Assembly (NCBI RefSeq): GCF_000092185.1
Contig: NC_014160.1
Coordinates: 1,240,001 to 1,304,000 of the forward strand
Reading direction: 5' to 3'
Length of the DNA: 64,000 nucleotides
Source: Thermosphaera aggregans DSM 11486
Lineage (GTDB): Archaea; Thermoproteota; Thermoprotei_A; Sulfolobales; Desulfurococcaceae
Made by a program: the position numbers and the translations under genes. The notes under the pieces are model-generated. The model was not told where the DNA came from, searched no databases, and saw only the letters and a list, made by a program, of their open reading frames with translations. Positions 17,309-26,409 of the stretch are shown piece by piece. Every line of letters starts with the position of its first letter. Within the stretch, counting starts at the first letter, position 1.

Positions 17309-17902
17309 CTAACCCACCTTTCCCGCGATCACGGAGTACGGGTGACTGGTTAGAGATAGGAGGGCCTCCTTCTCCGGGAAGTCCAGGAAGAGTGTTAGCA
17401 AGTATACAACCGCCCTGGGATGAGGTAGCTGGCTCCAGTCTGAAGCGCCCGAGCCCGTTATGACGGGGATTTTCATTCTTAAAGCAAGGTTTACCCTCCT
17501 GTAATACTTGGCTAATTGTACACTACCCGCCCTTCTCAAATCGCTGAGCCAGATCTCTAACGGCTTCCCGTAGTACTTCATCGTGGAGAACTGCTTTTTA
17601 TCGAACACGTCAATGTTTTCAAGAGTCATCACGATAGTGTCAACCCTTCCGTCATGAGCACTCCACCTTGCCGTCGCACTATCCCGCGGGGAGACAGACA
17701 CCACGGCCCTGCCCGTTGGGATTTTAACCAGGGTTTGCTTCAACTCCTCAAGGCTCCCCGGGGCCAGCACTTTCTTCCCTACAATCCTTATTCCTACCTC
17801 CCCGTTTGAGTACCCCCAGCATGCTAGCGCGGAGTAGCCTAGCATGGTGGCTTTTTCCAGGAGCTCGCTCCCACAGTCTTTAACGTTTAAATCCGTGAAC
17901 AT
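17309..17902 (-). CDS. RNase P protein Rpp30
   Basis: TIM-barrel-like RNase P subunit of 197 residues that pairs with Pop5 to support the catalytic domain of the RNA. It starts MFTDLNVKDCG. Strands recur as ALACWGYSNGEVGIRI, RAVVSVSPRD, PLEIWLSDLR and IPVITGSGASDWSQL, and the end is the PHPRAVVYLL helix typical of Rpp30. Its N-terminal catalytic-like HHH/PHP relatives' metal ligands are not obvious. Order: COG1325, Rpp30, Pop5, with 49 bp before this gene. Confidence 0.88.
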   Translation of the reverse strand: MFTDLNVKDCGSELLEKATMLGYSALACWGYSNGEVGIRIVGKKVLAPGSLEELKQTLVKIPTGRAVVSVSPRDSATARWSAHDGRVDTIVMTLENIDVFDKKQFSTMKYYGKPLEIWLSDLRRAGSVQLAKYYRRVNLALRMKIPVITGSGASDWSQLPHPRAVVYLLTLFLDFPEKEALLSLTSHPYSVIAGKVG

Positions 17903-17951
17903 GAGCTATCAGCCGGCTGGCAGTGTATGGCTCAATTAGATATTCACGGCT

Positions 17952-18419
17952 TCAACGTATTAAGCCTATTTGTCTAAGCAGTGTCTTAACCTCCTCCTCC
18001 CTCTTAGCGTTTGAGAAGTGGACCACCACTTTCACGACATCGTCCGAGTCCAGGAGGCGGAGGCTCCCCATGTAAGCGTCTTGCTTGCTGAACCTGAGGT
18101 AGAGCCTCCCAGTCCTAGCATCATACCTGAGCTTGAAGCTTGCTGATAGAATGCTCTTTTCGGTTTCGGAAAGGCTTTCTGCCAAGTGTTTGAGGAGCAG
18201 GTCTCCATTAGTGGTCTCTGTTTTCATCAACAAGATCCTGTTGCCGTAGAAGCCGTGGAGGGTTTCGGCGGAAATCTTGACGTCTGAGTGAAGGGTTTTA
18301 GGCAGGAGGTTTAAAAGAGCCGTGCGTACTTTCTCACAATCCTCTGTTGAGTGGCAGGAGGTGGTTACCTCCACGCTCTTGACGACTACTCTTCGCTTAT
18401 CCTCTCTGCTACTTGCCAT
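17952..18419 (-). CDS. COG1325 RNA-binding protein (exosome-associated)
   Basis: Predicted RNA-binding protein of 155 residues found with L15e and RNase P genes in many archaea and often called an exosome subunit; direct evidence for that role is thin. The sequence shows an alternating strand/helix layout ([15 protein letters not shown], then [15 protein letters not shown] and a C-terminal [14 protein letters not shown]). It overlaps the 3' end of L15e by 34 bp, suggesting coupled translation. Confidence 0.82.
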   Translation of the reverse strand: MASSREDKRRVVVKSVEVTTSCHSTEDCEKVRTALLNLLPKTLHSDVKISAETLHGFYGNRILLMKTETTNGDLLLKHLAESLSETEKSILSASFKLRYDARTGRLYLRFSKQDAYMGSLRLLDSDDVVKVVVHFSNAKREEEVKTLLRQIGLIR

Positions 18420-19048
18420 GGATCGCGTGCTCCCCTGCTCGCCTCATGCCTCTTCTTCAGCAATCTCTCCTTCTGCTTCCTCTTCCACTTATAGCTGGTC
18501 GTGCCCCTGATTCCCCGGCTCTTCCTCAACCCTCTCATCTTCTTGCCGGCACTGGTTAAGCCTCTGAAAACCCTTCCCCTGTTCTGCGGCTCACATATCC
18601 ACTTGATCTCGGGGTCGCTACATATTGCCGGATGATGCGGGTCTACAAGTATTACCTCATACCACTTATACCTGCCGTCCTCCCCAACGTAGTAGCTGTT
18701 CAGGACTTCGAGACCCGGGAACTTCCGGGCCGCCCTCTCCTCAGCGATAAGCCTAATGCTCTTCGCCGGGGCATACCCGTAAACACCCATCCTCTTCGGC
18801 CTTCTACCGCTGTCAGGCCTGGGTTTTCTCTGACCGCCCTTTCTAACCCTGACCCTAGCGATGACGAAGCCTGGTTTAGCCTTATAGCCCAGCTCCCTGG
18901 CCCTGTCAAGCCTTGTCGGCGACTCAACCCTCACTACCGAGGGTTGCCTCCTCCACTCTATCAGCCTCTGCCTCATCAACTCTTTCATCTCTCCCTCGTA
19001 GGGCTTCTTCCAAAGCTCCGCAATATAATGGTAGACGCTTCTAGCCAT
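18386..19048 (-). CDS. rpl15e: 50S ribosomal protein L15e
   Basis: Large-subunit protein eL15 of 220 residues, highly basic. Recognised by [16 protein letters not shown] at the N-terminus, [18 protein letters not shown] in the middle and [17 protein letters not shown] near the end. ATG 19048. The C-terminal tail beyond [12 protein letters not shown] is acidic-ended and overlaps the next gene, a bit longer than typical. Confidence 0.97.
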   Translation of the reverse strand: MARSVYHYIAELWKKPYEGEMKELMRQRLIEWRRQPSVVRVESPTRLDRARELGYKAKPGFVIARVRVRKGGQRKPRPDSGRRPKRMGVYGYAPAKSIRLIAEERAARKFPGLEVLNSYYVGEDGRYKWYEVILVDPHHPAICSDPEIKWICEPQNRGRVFRGLTSAGKKMRGLRKSRGIRGTTSYKWKRKQKERLLKKRHEASRGARDPWQVAERISEE

Positions 19049-19134
19049 GGCTTAAGCACCATTACTAAGGGTTAATATGATTTTATACGGGGTTTATAAA
19101 GCATGGTTGTTAAAGAAATTCATGGTGCCCTGCA

Positions 19135-20355
19135 ATGCCGCCGCCTGAGAAGCTCATAGGCATCGTAGGCAAGACCAACGTGGGCAAGTCAACCCTTTTC
19201 AGCGCTATAACAATGGTACCCGTTAAAATAGCCGACCACCCTTTCACAACCATCGAGCCCAACATAGGGGTTGGCTATGTGAGAGTACCATGCGTCCATG
19301 TTGAGCTCGGGCTTAAGCAGTGCAACCCGAGGAGCGGGTTCTGCATCAGAGGCTTCAGGTTCATCCCGGTTAAGCTAATGGATGTGGCTGGGCTCATACC
19401 GGGGGCTAGCAGAGGGCGGGGGCTCGGAAACAAGTTCATGGATGACCTGAGGCAGGCGGACGTCCTCATACATGTTGTCGACGCTTCAGGCGGGACAGAC
19501 CTCGAGGGAAACCCGGTCAAGCCCGGCACCCAGGACCCCTTGGAGGAGGTTGAGCTAATCAGGAGGGAGATTGACGAGTGGTTCTCATCCGTTGTGAAAA
19601 GAGTCTGGGAGGCCAAGATAGCGAAGAGCATTCAGTCATCGCCCAACCCGTTAGACCTGGTAACGCAGAACCTATCAGGGCTCAGCATTAGGAAACACCA
19701 TGTTATTGAGGCGTTGAGAGAATCCGGCTTGGAGTCAAAGCCCATCAAGAACTGGTCAGCCAGCGATGTCGAGCTGTTCGCGTTAAAGCTTAGGCAGGTT
19801 GCAAAGCCCATAGTTATAGCCGCTAACAAGGCAGACCACCCTGTGGCGGAGGAGAACGTGAAGAGGCTAAGGGAGAAGTATGGTGATGATGTGAAACCGG
19901 TTAGCGGGCTTGCGGAGATGATTTTGAAGAAGGCCGCTCAATCAGGCCTCATAGACTACTTGCCCGGTGACCCGGATTTCAGGGTTAAGCCCGGTGTAGA
20001 GCTCTCCAGGGAGCAGTCCAGGGCGCTGGAGCTGGTTAAGGGCAACGTTCTCGAGAAATACGGTTCCACAGGCGTCCAGGAACTCCTGAACCATGCAGTG
20101 TTCAGGAAGCTTGGGCTGATAGTTGTCTACCCGGTTGAGGATCAGAACAAGTACACGGATCACTCGGGCAACATCCTCCCCGACGCCTACCTTGTCCCGG
20201 GTGGCACGACGGCTAGGGAGCTGGCTTACATGGTTCACACCGACCTGGGGGAGGGCTTCCTATACGCTGTTGACGCGAGGAGAAAGGAAAGGATTGGAGA
20301 GAGCTATGTGCTGAGGAATGGGGACGTGGTTAAGATAGTGTCCGCTAAGTCCTGA
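19135..20355 (+). CDS. YchF/Obg-like GTPase with TGS domain
   Basis: Predicted translation-associated P-loop NTPase of 406 residues. G1 is GIVGKTNVGKST, the switch region is DHPFTTIEP, G3 is DVAGLIPGAS and the specificity motif is NKAD, which favours GTP. A C-terminal TGS domain (VYPVEDQN through NGDVVKIV) is intact. Bacterial YchF/OLA1 prefer ATP, but this archaeal branch keeps NKxD. It is divergent from L15e, and its stop abuts the stop of the convergent DUF2095 gene with no spacer. Confidence 0.92.
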   Translation: MPPPEKLIGIVGKTNVGKSTLFSAITMVPVKIADHPFTTIEPNIGVGYVRVPCVHVELGLKQCNPRSGFCIRGFRFIPVKLMDVAGLIPGASRGRGLGNKFMDDLRQADVLIHVVDASGGTDLEGNPVKPGTQDPLEEVELIRREIDEWFSSVVKRVWEAKIAKSIQSSPNPLDLVTQNLSGLSIRKHHVIEALRESGLESKPIKNWSASDVELFALKLRQVAKPIVIAANKADHPVAEENVKRLREKYGDDVKPVSGLAEMILKKAAQSGLIDYLPGDPDFRVKPGVELSREQSRALELVKGNVLEKYGSTGVQELLNHAVFRKLGLIVVYPVEDQNKYTDHSGNILPDAYLVPGGTTARELAYMVHTDLGEGFLYAVDARRKERIGESYVLRNGDVVKIVSAKS

Positions 20356-20724
20356 TCAACCCCTGCCCCGTTCGCTTTTCCTAGCCCTCAGGCTCTCCCA
20401 GTACCTTGAAGCCTCCCTGTAATAGTAGTCGTCACCCTTCCTCTCGCCGAAGAACCCAAGCCCCTTATCCTCCAGGATGCTCTTCAGCTCGGAAGCCTCC
20501 CTCTCCCCGATCTCCCCTCGTTGCCTAAGATAGTTGACGACCTCGAGGGCTTCTTCAACGCTCCTACACCTTCTTATGTAGTCCACAACGCTTGGAACAT
20601 AACCCCTCCAGGGGTCTATGGTTGACGGGTCGAAGCCGACTGTTATGCCTTTTCCCTCCTTCTCCACGATCTCTCTGTAGAGGTTTGGGTACTTCTTCTT
20701 GAACTCTTCCAAGTCATGGCTCAT
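20356..20724 (-). CDS. DUF2095-like protein
   Basis: A 122-residue charged, mostly helical protein (EEFKKKYPNLYREIVEKEGKG at the N-terminus, then DPWRGYVPSVVDYIRRC). The length and the opening around YPNLYREI fit the archaeal DUF2095 family as I recall it, but no function is known. The C-terminus is Arg-rich. It stands convergent to the GTPase gene with directly abutting stops and is followed upstream by the nucleotidyltransferase gene in the same direction. Confidence 0.65.
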   Translation of the reverse strand: MSHDLEEFKKKYPNLYREIVEKEGKGITVGFDPSTIDPWRGYVPSVVDYIRRCRSVEEALEVVNYLRQRGEIGEREASELKSILEDKGLGFFGERKGDDYYYREASRYWESLRARKSERGRG

Positions 20725-20774
20725 TTACATCATCATTTAAAATATCTTGCTAACCCGGCTTATAACCTGCGTGG

Positions 20775-22001
20775 TCACCTGGGGTAAACTGTTTTCGAAG
20801 GCACATCCCTGTGGACAACGCTTCCAGGCAATATCCATGAGTATGAGCCTATCTTAACCCCCGGCATTATGGAAACGTTCACGCCTGTTTTCACGTGCCC
20901 GCCAATGACGGCTCCCAGCTTGACTCTCCCCGTATCCTCAAGCCTATCCTTCACCATCATTTTAACAGGTTTCTCGTCAAACCTGAGGTTCGCGGTAATA
21001 GTGCCCGCTCCCAGGTTAACGTTCTCGCATACCACGCTATCGCCTATGTAGGCGAGGTGGCTTGCCTTAACGTTCTCGAACAAGACGCTCTCCTTCACCT
21101 CAACGCTGAACCCTATTTTAGAGCCGTTGCATATCACGCTGAACGGTCTCACCCTGGCGTTCGGCCCTACCTCAACTTTAGAGTCTATGTAAACCGGGCC
21201 CTCTAGTGATGAGAAAGAGTGTATAATGGAGTCCTCCCCTACATACACCTCCCCGGTCATCCTGACAGGCTCCTCAACCACTCCCTTGATACTCCCCTTC
21301 AAGTCCTCGAGAGCCATCTTATTAGCCTCCAGTATGTGCCACGGCCTCCCTATGTCTATCCACCAGCCTTTCGGCAAAGTGTACACGCTCACCTGCTTCT
21401 CCCTGGCTATCCCGTTGACTATGTCGGTGAACTCGACCTCCCCTCTAACGCTAACCCCGACATTCTTATGCTCATCTATGTCCTTAGTGTTGAGCTTGTA
21501 GACTCCTGCGTTAGCGATGGGCGATGGTGGTTGTGAAGGCTTTTCAACAATGCTTTTCAACCCTCCATTCTCCAGCTCGAGCACGCCGTAGTGTTCAGGC
21601 CTATCCACGACTGCCCCGAGGATGACCGGTTCTTTAATGCTGACCAACTCCCTGTAAACGCTCATATCTTTTATGAAGATATCTGAGTACACAATGAGCA
21701 CGTCCTCGCCGTACGGGAGGTGGTCCAGCGCCTTGATCACGGCATCGCCGGTGCCCGCGGGCGGGTCTTGAACCACGTACTTGACCCTGAGCCCCTTGTG
21801 AAACCTGCTCACGTAGTCCATGATCATCTCCTTCATATAGTTTACAATCAAAACTACCTCGTCAATGTTTAAACGGCTCAGCCAGTCGAGATGCCAGCCT
21901 AGAACCGGCTTACAGAGGACGGGTATGAGCGGCTTGGGCCTTGTATCGGTGACAGGCCTTAAACGCACACCGTTACCAGCGGCTAGGACAATGGCTTTCA
22001 T
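20775..22001 (-). CDS. GlmU-like bifunctional sugar-1-phosphate nucleotidylyltransferase/acyltransferase
   Basis: A two-domain enzyme of 408 residues for activated sugars. The N-terminal nucleotidyltransferase domain has the signature AIVLAAGNGVRLRPVTDTRP, followed by KPLIPV. The C-terminal half is a left-handed beta-helix built from hexapeptide repeats (for example VGEDSIIHSFSSLEGPVYID, and later VGPNARVRPF). Archaeal relatives of this type make UDP-GlcNAc or dTDP-sugars; the exact substrate cannot be read. ATG 22001 places the signature at the N-terminus; an upstream in-frame start at 22028 is less likely. Confidence 0.9.
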   Translation of the reverse strand: MKAIVLAAGNGVRLRPVTDTRPKPLIPVLCKPVLGWHLDWLSRLNIDEVVLIVNYMKEMIMDYVSRFHKGLRVKYVVQDPPAGTGDAVIKALDHLPYGEDVLIVYSDIFIKDMSVYRELVSIKEPVILGAVVDRPEHYGVLELENGGLKSIVEKPSQPPSPIANAGVYKLNTKDIDEHKNVGVSVRGEVEFTDIVNGIAREKQVSVYTLPKGWWIDIGRPWHILEANKMALEDLKGSIKGVVEEPVRMTGEVYVGEDSIIHSFSSLEGPVYIDSKVEVGPNARVRPFSVICNGSKIGFSVEVKESVLFENVKASHLAYIGDSVVCENVNLGAGTITANLRFDEKPVKMMVKDRLEDTGRVKLGAVIGGHVKTGVNVSIMPGVKIGSYSWILPGSVVHRDVPSKTVYPR

Positions 22002-22060
22002 AGCATTCACATGTAATGTTAAGAACAAGTGATTGCTAATAAAGAATTTTGTGAAAATAC

Positions 22061-22702
22061 CTACCTAGACTTCAACTGGACTGGGGAGACTACTACGGCT
22101 GGCTTAGGCCCTTCCTCGGTGGGGATCATTATGAGCTTTGACTTGTACACTTCGACACGCCTTATAGGGTAAATCTTCCTCGCAAGCTCTGCTATTTCAT
22201 TGGATATCTTGCCGCTCAATATTTCGTTAACCAGCTCATCCATAATGAGCCCCGGTGTCTTGGAGAAGATGTAGTCCTTGATAATCCTCCTGATAGCTCT
22301 CCTCTGGCTTGACTTACACCTGAAGCTCGTTAAAGCAGCTATTGTCAGCCTCACCACGTATCCATCCTTGGTTGTAACGTCGAATATCCCCTGGACCTTA
22401 CTACTCTTCCTCCTGATCAAGCTCTTCATATAGTCTCTCGCCAGCTCATGCCCCTTAAACCTGGTGTAGGCCTTGCCCTCCTCAACGCTCACGATCTGGA
22501 AGTAGAGCTTAACATGTACTTGCGAAATATCTCCTGTTAGATCGTAGAGGGTTGTCTCAACAACCCTGCCTATTAGCTTATCGGGGTCGTCCGCTGGCGT
22601 AGTGCCCAGCGACACCTCTCCGAAAGCTTTCGGCGCGAGCACTTCATACCACTTCTTCATCTTCCACTTGTCTCGCGCAGTATACTTTGCTTTAGCCGGC
22701 AT
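22061..22702 (-). CDS. rps3ae: 30S ribosomal protein S3Ae
   Basis: Small-subunit protein eS1. The start MPAKAKYTARDKWKMKKWY is family-typical, and TLYDLTGDISQVHVKLYFQI and the RRAIRRIIKDYI segment support it. ATG 22702 is preferred to 22708 because GGGATGAT lies just before it. Located directly downstream of a Pcc1-like gene and a DHH-like gene. Confidence 0.96.
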   Translation of the reverse strand: MPAKAKYTARDKWKMKKWYEVLAPKAFGEVSLGTTPADDPDKLIGRVVETTLYDLTGDISQVHVKLYFQIVSVEEGKAYTRFKGHELARDYMKSLIRRKSSKVQGIFDVTTKDGYVVRLTIAALTSFRCKSSQRRAIRRIIKDYIFSKTPGLIMDELVNEILSGKISNEIAELARKIYPIRRVEVYKSKLIMIPTEEGPKPAVVVSPVQLKSR

Positions 22703-22748
22703 AATCATCCCTTTCCATGTCTAGGTAGGGTTTATATCGTTTTAGGGG

Positions 22749-23009
22749 TTATTTAAACATTGCCAGCTTCTCAGCAACCTCCAGTAGTTTCAAAACCTCG
22801 TCAACACTCCCCTTTAAAGTCCTCAGCTCTTTCAACCCTCCGGGGGCTGTGAAAACAAGCTCGTAGGAGGTGCCATCCTCGCCAACTACTTCCTTTACGG
22901 TAACCCCTCTCGGAGGGGTTGCGTTATCCGGGCTAAGCATCCTGTATACGGAGCTGATGAAGACCGGGTTGCTGGATGATACTTTCACGGCTACTTTAAA
23001 CCGCCCCAC
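22749..23009 (-). CDS. Pcc1-like protein, candidate fifth KEOPS subunit (Pcc2)
   Basis: An 86-residue protein with the Pcc1/CTAG layout: a first strand (FKVAVKVSSSNPVFISSV), the SPDN motif with following prolines, and a final helix (TLKGSVDEVLKLLEVAEKLA). It differs clearly from the Pcc1 at 9224-9544. A paralog of Pcc1 has been described as an additional archaeal KEOPS subunit (Pcc2), and this gene, next to S3Ae and a DHH protein, fits that. It overlaps the DHH-like gene by 14 bp. Confidence 0.72.
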   Translation of the reverse strand: MGRFKVAVKVSSSNPVFISSVYRMLSPDNATPPRGVTVKEVVGEDGTSYELVFTAPGGLKELRTLKGSVDEVLKLLEVAEKLAMFK

Positions 23010-24237
23010 CCTGGATCACGCATAGCTGTTTATCATCGCAGGACTCGTAAACCTTCCTCGGGTCCCAGCCAACTCTGAGAAGCTCCCTCGCCACCGTGTA
23101 GACGCGGTCGCCCCGGATGATTGAGGCAGGGGTTTTAACCTGCGGCAGGTACCAGCCTGCCACGTCGGCTATGATGTCAGCCCTCTCCAAGTAATCCTCA
23201 ACATCGACAGGCTCGCCTTCAAACAAGTACCTGGGTATTGAGGATGCTAGTATCGCTGCGAGCTCGTCAACCACCTCCTCATATATCGCTAGGATCTGTG
23301 TTGCAACGCTTTGAAGCGTTGCCCCCAATATTTTCAACGGGTTTTCAGCCTCCAGGCTTGCGTAAACCATGAGGGCTCCAGCGAGCTCGAGAAGATCGAT
23401 TCTCCTAGTGTCGACGGATGTGGAGTACTCGAAGCCGATTATTCTTAAAATAGCGTTCTTAACGTAGTCCTGAGGCGCTTTAACAGTGTTTTGCAAAGCC
23501 TCAACTAAATCGCGAAGCATCTGCTTCCCCGACTCGGTGAAGAAATCGGTAGCCTGGAGTTTTTCAACAGGCCTCCCCTTGGAGATCTTTCTCAACAATT
23601 CCTCAACCCTGTCCCCGGCCCCGGTGTACCCGGGGATGAACGGGGTGAGGGTTCTGGTTAACGATTTGGAAAGCCCTATCCTCCTGTGCCCCCACAGCCT
23701 GAAGCCCAGCTCAGACGATATCTCGCCGCTTTCTAATAGATTGTTTAAAATGTTCCTCTCAACCCCTTTGAAACCGTCTCTCCCCGTGTCAAGCGCTTTG
23801 TAAACACCTGCAACTAAAGCGAGGATCTTATCCCACTTGTCAACGCCGAAGTACTCGTCCAGCACGCTCACCACCGTGCCGGTTACACTACTATCCCTCG
23901 CGGGCTCCAGCACGGCCTGGGTTGAAGGATTAACAGGTTTCAGGTTCACAAGTAGAGCAGGCTCCCTGGGCTCGTCAATAATCCTCTTCAAGTCGAAGCT
24001 CACCTTGACATCGTAGCCGTGCTGCGACAGGTTTTTAAAGAGAATAGCCGAGGCGAGCAATGAGTCAACGTCGCTGCTGGGTATAATTCTGAAGCTCTTC
24101 TCGCGCTGTATAAAATTAATAAGCACCTCCCTGCCCAAGCCACTGCACCAGCTGTTTAAAATATAGCGCATTACTAGTAATAAGGATTCGGCTCCAGGAT
24201 TAGGAGAAGGGGAAAAATCTAGAGCCTGTGTGGTCAA
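22996..24237 (-). CDS. degenerate DHH (RecJ/Cdc45-like) protein
   Basis: A 413-residue protein with a DHH-type opening: IIPSSDVDSLLASAILFKNL takes the place of the usual HxDxDGxxSA motif, retaining Asp but lacking the His. Later segments (ALLVNLKPVNPS, VVSVLDEYFG) match where a DHH-family nucleotide-binding core would continue, with an ILALVAGVYKAL helix after. Archaeal relatives in this gene context are RecJ-like nucleases or inactive Cdc45-like proteins of the replisome. The loss of His suggests an inactive or altered site. The start is unsure (ATG 24237 or internal). It overlaps the Pcc1-like gene. Confidence 0.65.
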   Translation of the reverse strand: MTTQALDFSPSPNPGAESLLLVMRYILNSWCSGLGREVLINFIQREKSFRIIPSSDVDSLLASAILFKNLSQHGYDVKVSFDLKRIIDEPREPALLVNLKPVNPSTQAVLEPARDSSVTGTVVSVLDEYFGVDKWDKILALVAGVYKALDTGRDGFKGVERNILNNLLESGEISSELGFRLWGHRRIGLSKSLTRTLTPFIPGYTGAGDRVEELLRKISKGRPVEKLQATDFFTESGKQMLRDLVEALQNTVKAPQDYVKNAILRIIGFEYSTSVDTRRIDLLELAGALMVYASLEAENPLKILGATLQSVATQILAIYEEVVDELAAILASSIPRYLFEGEPVDVEDYLERADIIADVAGWYLPQVKTPASIIRGDRVYTVARELLRVGWDPRKVYESCDDKQLCVIQGGAV

Positions 24238-24245
24238 GCCCTGGT

Positions 24246-26279
24246 TTAACCCAGTAGCGGGATTTGCAGAAGCTCCTTGTAGGTTTCAAGGCTGAAAACC
24301 TTGACCAGCCCGGGCGAAATGGTGTATAACTCGTTGCCAACGTATATTGTGCGGACGCAGGAGTAGTGTGGTAGCATAGCGTCAACCCTTAACTCGTCAC
24401 TACCATACTTGATCACGAGGACCCCGCTCGATGCGCCGCCCCCATCGTATCTGGTGAAAGGTATTAGCACTAGTTGCATCCCGGAATGTATGGTCACGGC
24501 GTGGTGGTCGTAAAGGGCTAGGGACCATGTCGAGGGCAGGTTGATCTTGAATATTTCGCTCATGTTAACTGGGTCGGTAACGTTGAACAATGATATTTTA
24601 AGCCCTCCCTCCTCAACCCCTATGCCTAGTAGCCTGTCACTGCTCAACGGGTGAAGATATTCGCTGAACCCGGGTATTTTAAGGAAGCCTATGACCACCG
24701 GGTTGCCGGGGTCTGAAACATCTATCGCGAACAACGGGTCCACCCGCCTGAAGGTTACGAGGAAGAAGACGTCTCCGATTAGTCTAGCTGAGTAAATCCT
24801 CTCTCCGGGTGCTAAATGCCTGAGGGAGCCCGTCACGTTCAAGCTTTCCAAATCGATTACGAAGACATTGTTCCCGGTGTCGATAACGCTCCATCCGATG
24901 TGGAGGGTTCCCGTTACATTGCTTGATGAGTATTCAACGCCTCCGCCTCTCTCATACAGTACTAGTGATAAAGCGGGGTAGAAGTATGCTCTCACCTCGT
25001 AAATACTCTCTGTTGTGGCGACAATGAAGAAGCCCCCGAACTCCTCCATGGCGAACTGGTCTAGCAGTAATCCCGGGATTGTAAAGGAACCCTGCAAGCT
25101 CACTGAGAGACCGTTAACGTTGAAAACATAGAATGTTGTCTCATCACTCATGGGTTCCTTGTTAATTTCGGAGACGACCTCATCGAGTAGCTTCTGTCGA
25201 ACATCATCGCTCAGGCTTGACAAGTACTTGTTAACCCTCTCGTAAGCCTTATCCAGCGATCCCTCATTCAACAGGTTTAAAACCTCCCCTTTCTCCTCGG
25301 GAGGCATGCGCTCGGCAATAGCTTTCAACACTACAGTGGAGGCCTCAATAAACGTTACGGGCCTCTCACAGGCAATGTAGAGGTTTCTCATGGACATGTA
25401 TAGCCAGCCGCCGCTCCTAACCAGAAAGGTGTAGGTTGCGTAGACAAGCTCCTCTAGATCAACTGCAAGTATTACAGTATAGGCGTCAGGGTGCTGATCC
25501 ACTGCCACAAGGGTTTCAAGGGGAACCGGCCTCCCGTTCACGTAGGGGATGATGGGCTCGTATATGTAGGTGTTAGCTACAAGGTAGACGTATTTGTCGA
25601 GGAGCCTTGAGCCAAGCATGTAACCTGACACGGATACTTCCCCGAGGAGTACTGGTGCCTCAGGGATTGTGATATTGTAGAAGTAGACTCTTAACTCGGG
25701 CACTCCCAGGGGCGGTTTCAAAGACTGGGTCGACTCAACGGCCTCGTAGTAGTAACCGTAGGACTCGGTGAAAACAACCAGCTTCTCCTCGTAGAGGAAC
25801 AATCCCTTAACGCCTGTTTCAAAAGCAATTACTGATTTGACAACTCTTTCCCCAGTGCTGATCACGAAGACCTTGTTGCCCGAAGCAACAATCACGAGCT
25901 CCCCATTAGTCTTAACCACATCGGGCTCGTCAACCCCTTCCACCTGTACGTTGGTCCTGGATGCTTGCTGAGACCCTGCACCGCTACCACCCTCCCCTCT
26001 CGGCGCTCCCAAAAGGTCAAGCGAAGCAATTACCAAGCCCGGATACCACCTGCTTGCGGCTAAAGCCTTCTCTAAGAACCGGTACAGCTCGTCGTAGTTG
26101 CCGAATCTTTTCAAGCCTTCAAGATTGTACGCGGGAGATGTTCCCTGAAGCATCTGGGTCGCAGTAGTCTTGGAGCCCTCACGTCCCAGGAACCCCGTAA
26201 TTAACGGGGGTATGAAGGCTCCGATCAATACTGTCGCCAACGCTAGTGTTACGAAGACATGCTTCCTCACGTCAACCAC
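24246..26279 (-). CDS. secreted beta-propeller domain protein (COG4880-like)
   Basis: A 677-residue exported protein. Residues 7-30 are a signal or anchor helix (VFVTLALATVLIGAFIPPLI). After a low-complexity linker rich in Gly and Ser comes TNVQVEGVDEPDVVKTNGE, the diagnostic start of the archaeal secreted beta-propeller family, followed by blades such as VIVASGNKVFVIS and SARLIGDVFFLVTFRR. The function is unknown; members are usually cell-surface proteins. Divergent from a membrane-anchored wHTH gene with a palindromic site between them, so joint regulation is likely. Confidence 0.85.
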   Translation of the reverse strand: MVDVRKHVFVTLALATVLIGAFIPPLITGFLGREGSKTTATQMLQGTSPAYNLEGLKRFGNYDELYRFLEKALAASRWYPGLVIASLDLLGAPRGEGGSGAGSQQASRTNVQVEGVDEPDVVKTNGELVIVASGNKVFVISTGERVVKSVIAFETGVKGLFLYEEKLVVFTESYGYYYEAVESTQSLKPPLGVPELRVYFYNITIPEAPVLLGEVSVSGYMLGSRLLDKYVYLVANTYIYEPIIPYVNGRPVPLETLVAVDQHPDAYTVILAVDLEELVYATYTFLVRSGGWLYMSMRNLYIACERPVTFIEASTVVLKAIAERMPPEEKGEVLNLLNEGSLDKAYERVNKYLSSLSDDVRQKLLDEVVSEINKEPMSDETTFYVFNVNGLSVSLQGSFTIPGLLLDQFAMEEFGGFFIVATTESIYEVRAYFYPALSLVLYERGGGVEYSSSNVTGTLHIGWSVIDTGNNVFVIDLESLNVTGSLRHLAPGERIYSARLIGDVFFLVTFRRVDPLFAIDVSDPGNPVVIGFLKIPGFSEYLHPLSSDRLLGIGVEEGGLKISLFNVTDPVNMSEIFKINLPSTWSLALYDHHAVTIHSGMQLVLIPFTRYDGGGASSGVLVIKYGSDELRVDAMLPHYSCVRTIYVGNELYTISPGLVKVFSLETYKELLQIPLLG

Positions 26280-26319
26280 CGTTTATCATTAACGCATGAG
26301 ACTTGATAACCCCATTGTT

Positions 26320-26335
26320 TGAACACTAGTGTTCA
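26320..26335. promoter_or_regulatory. 16-bp perfect palindrome, candidate operator
   Basis: TGAACACTAGTGTTCA is identical to its reverse complement. It lies between the beta-propeller gene and the divergent wHTH gene. A weaker copy (GAAC-7-GTTC, 26343-26357) follows. Its size and dyad symmetry are right for a dimeric winged-helix regulator. Confidence 0.65.
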
Positions 26336-26342
26336 GGTTTTA

Positions 26343-26357
26343 GAACACCGTTGGTTC
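26343..26357. promoter_or_regulatory. second imperfect dyad of the same half-site
   Basis: GAACACCGTTGGTTC shares the GAACAC left half-site with the perfect palindrome 23 bp away, with a diverged right half. It may be a lower-affinity site placed next to the regulator's TATA box. Confidence 0.4.
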
Positions 26358-26367
26358 ACTGGGTTGC

Positions 26368-26378
26368 TTATAATAAAC
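26368..26378 (+). promoter_or_regulatory. TATA box of the wHTH regulator
   Basis: CTTATAATAAA, 32-42 bp before ATG 26410. Its position means an in-frame ATG at 26380 would be upstream of the expected transcription start, which decides for 26410. Confidence 0.6.
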
Positions 26379-26409
26379 AATGCGGTTATTGCTAATTGGG
26401 GGCTTACTG

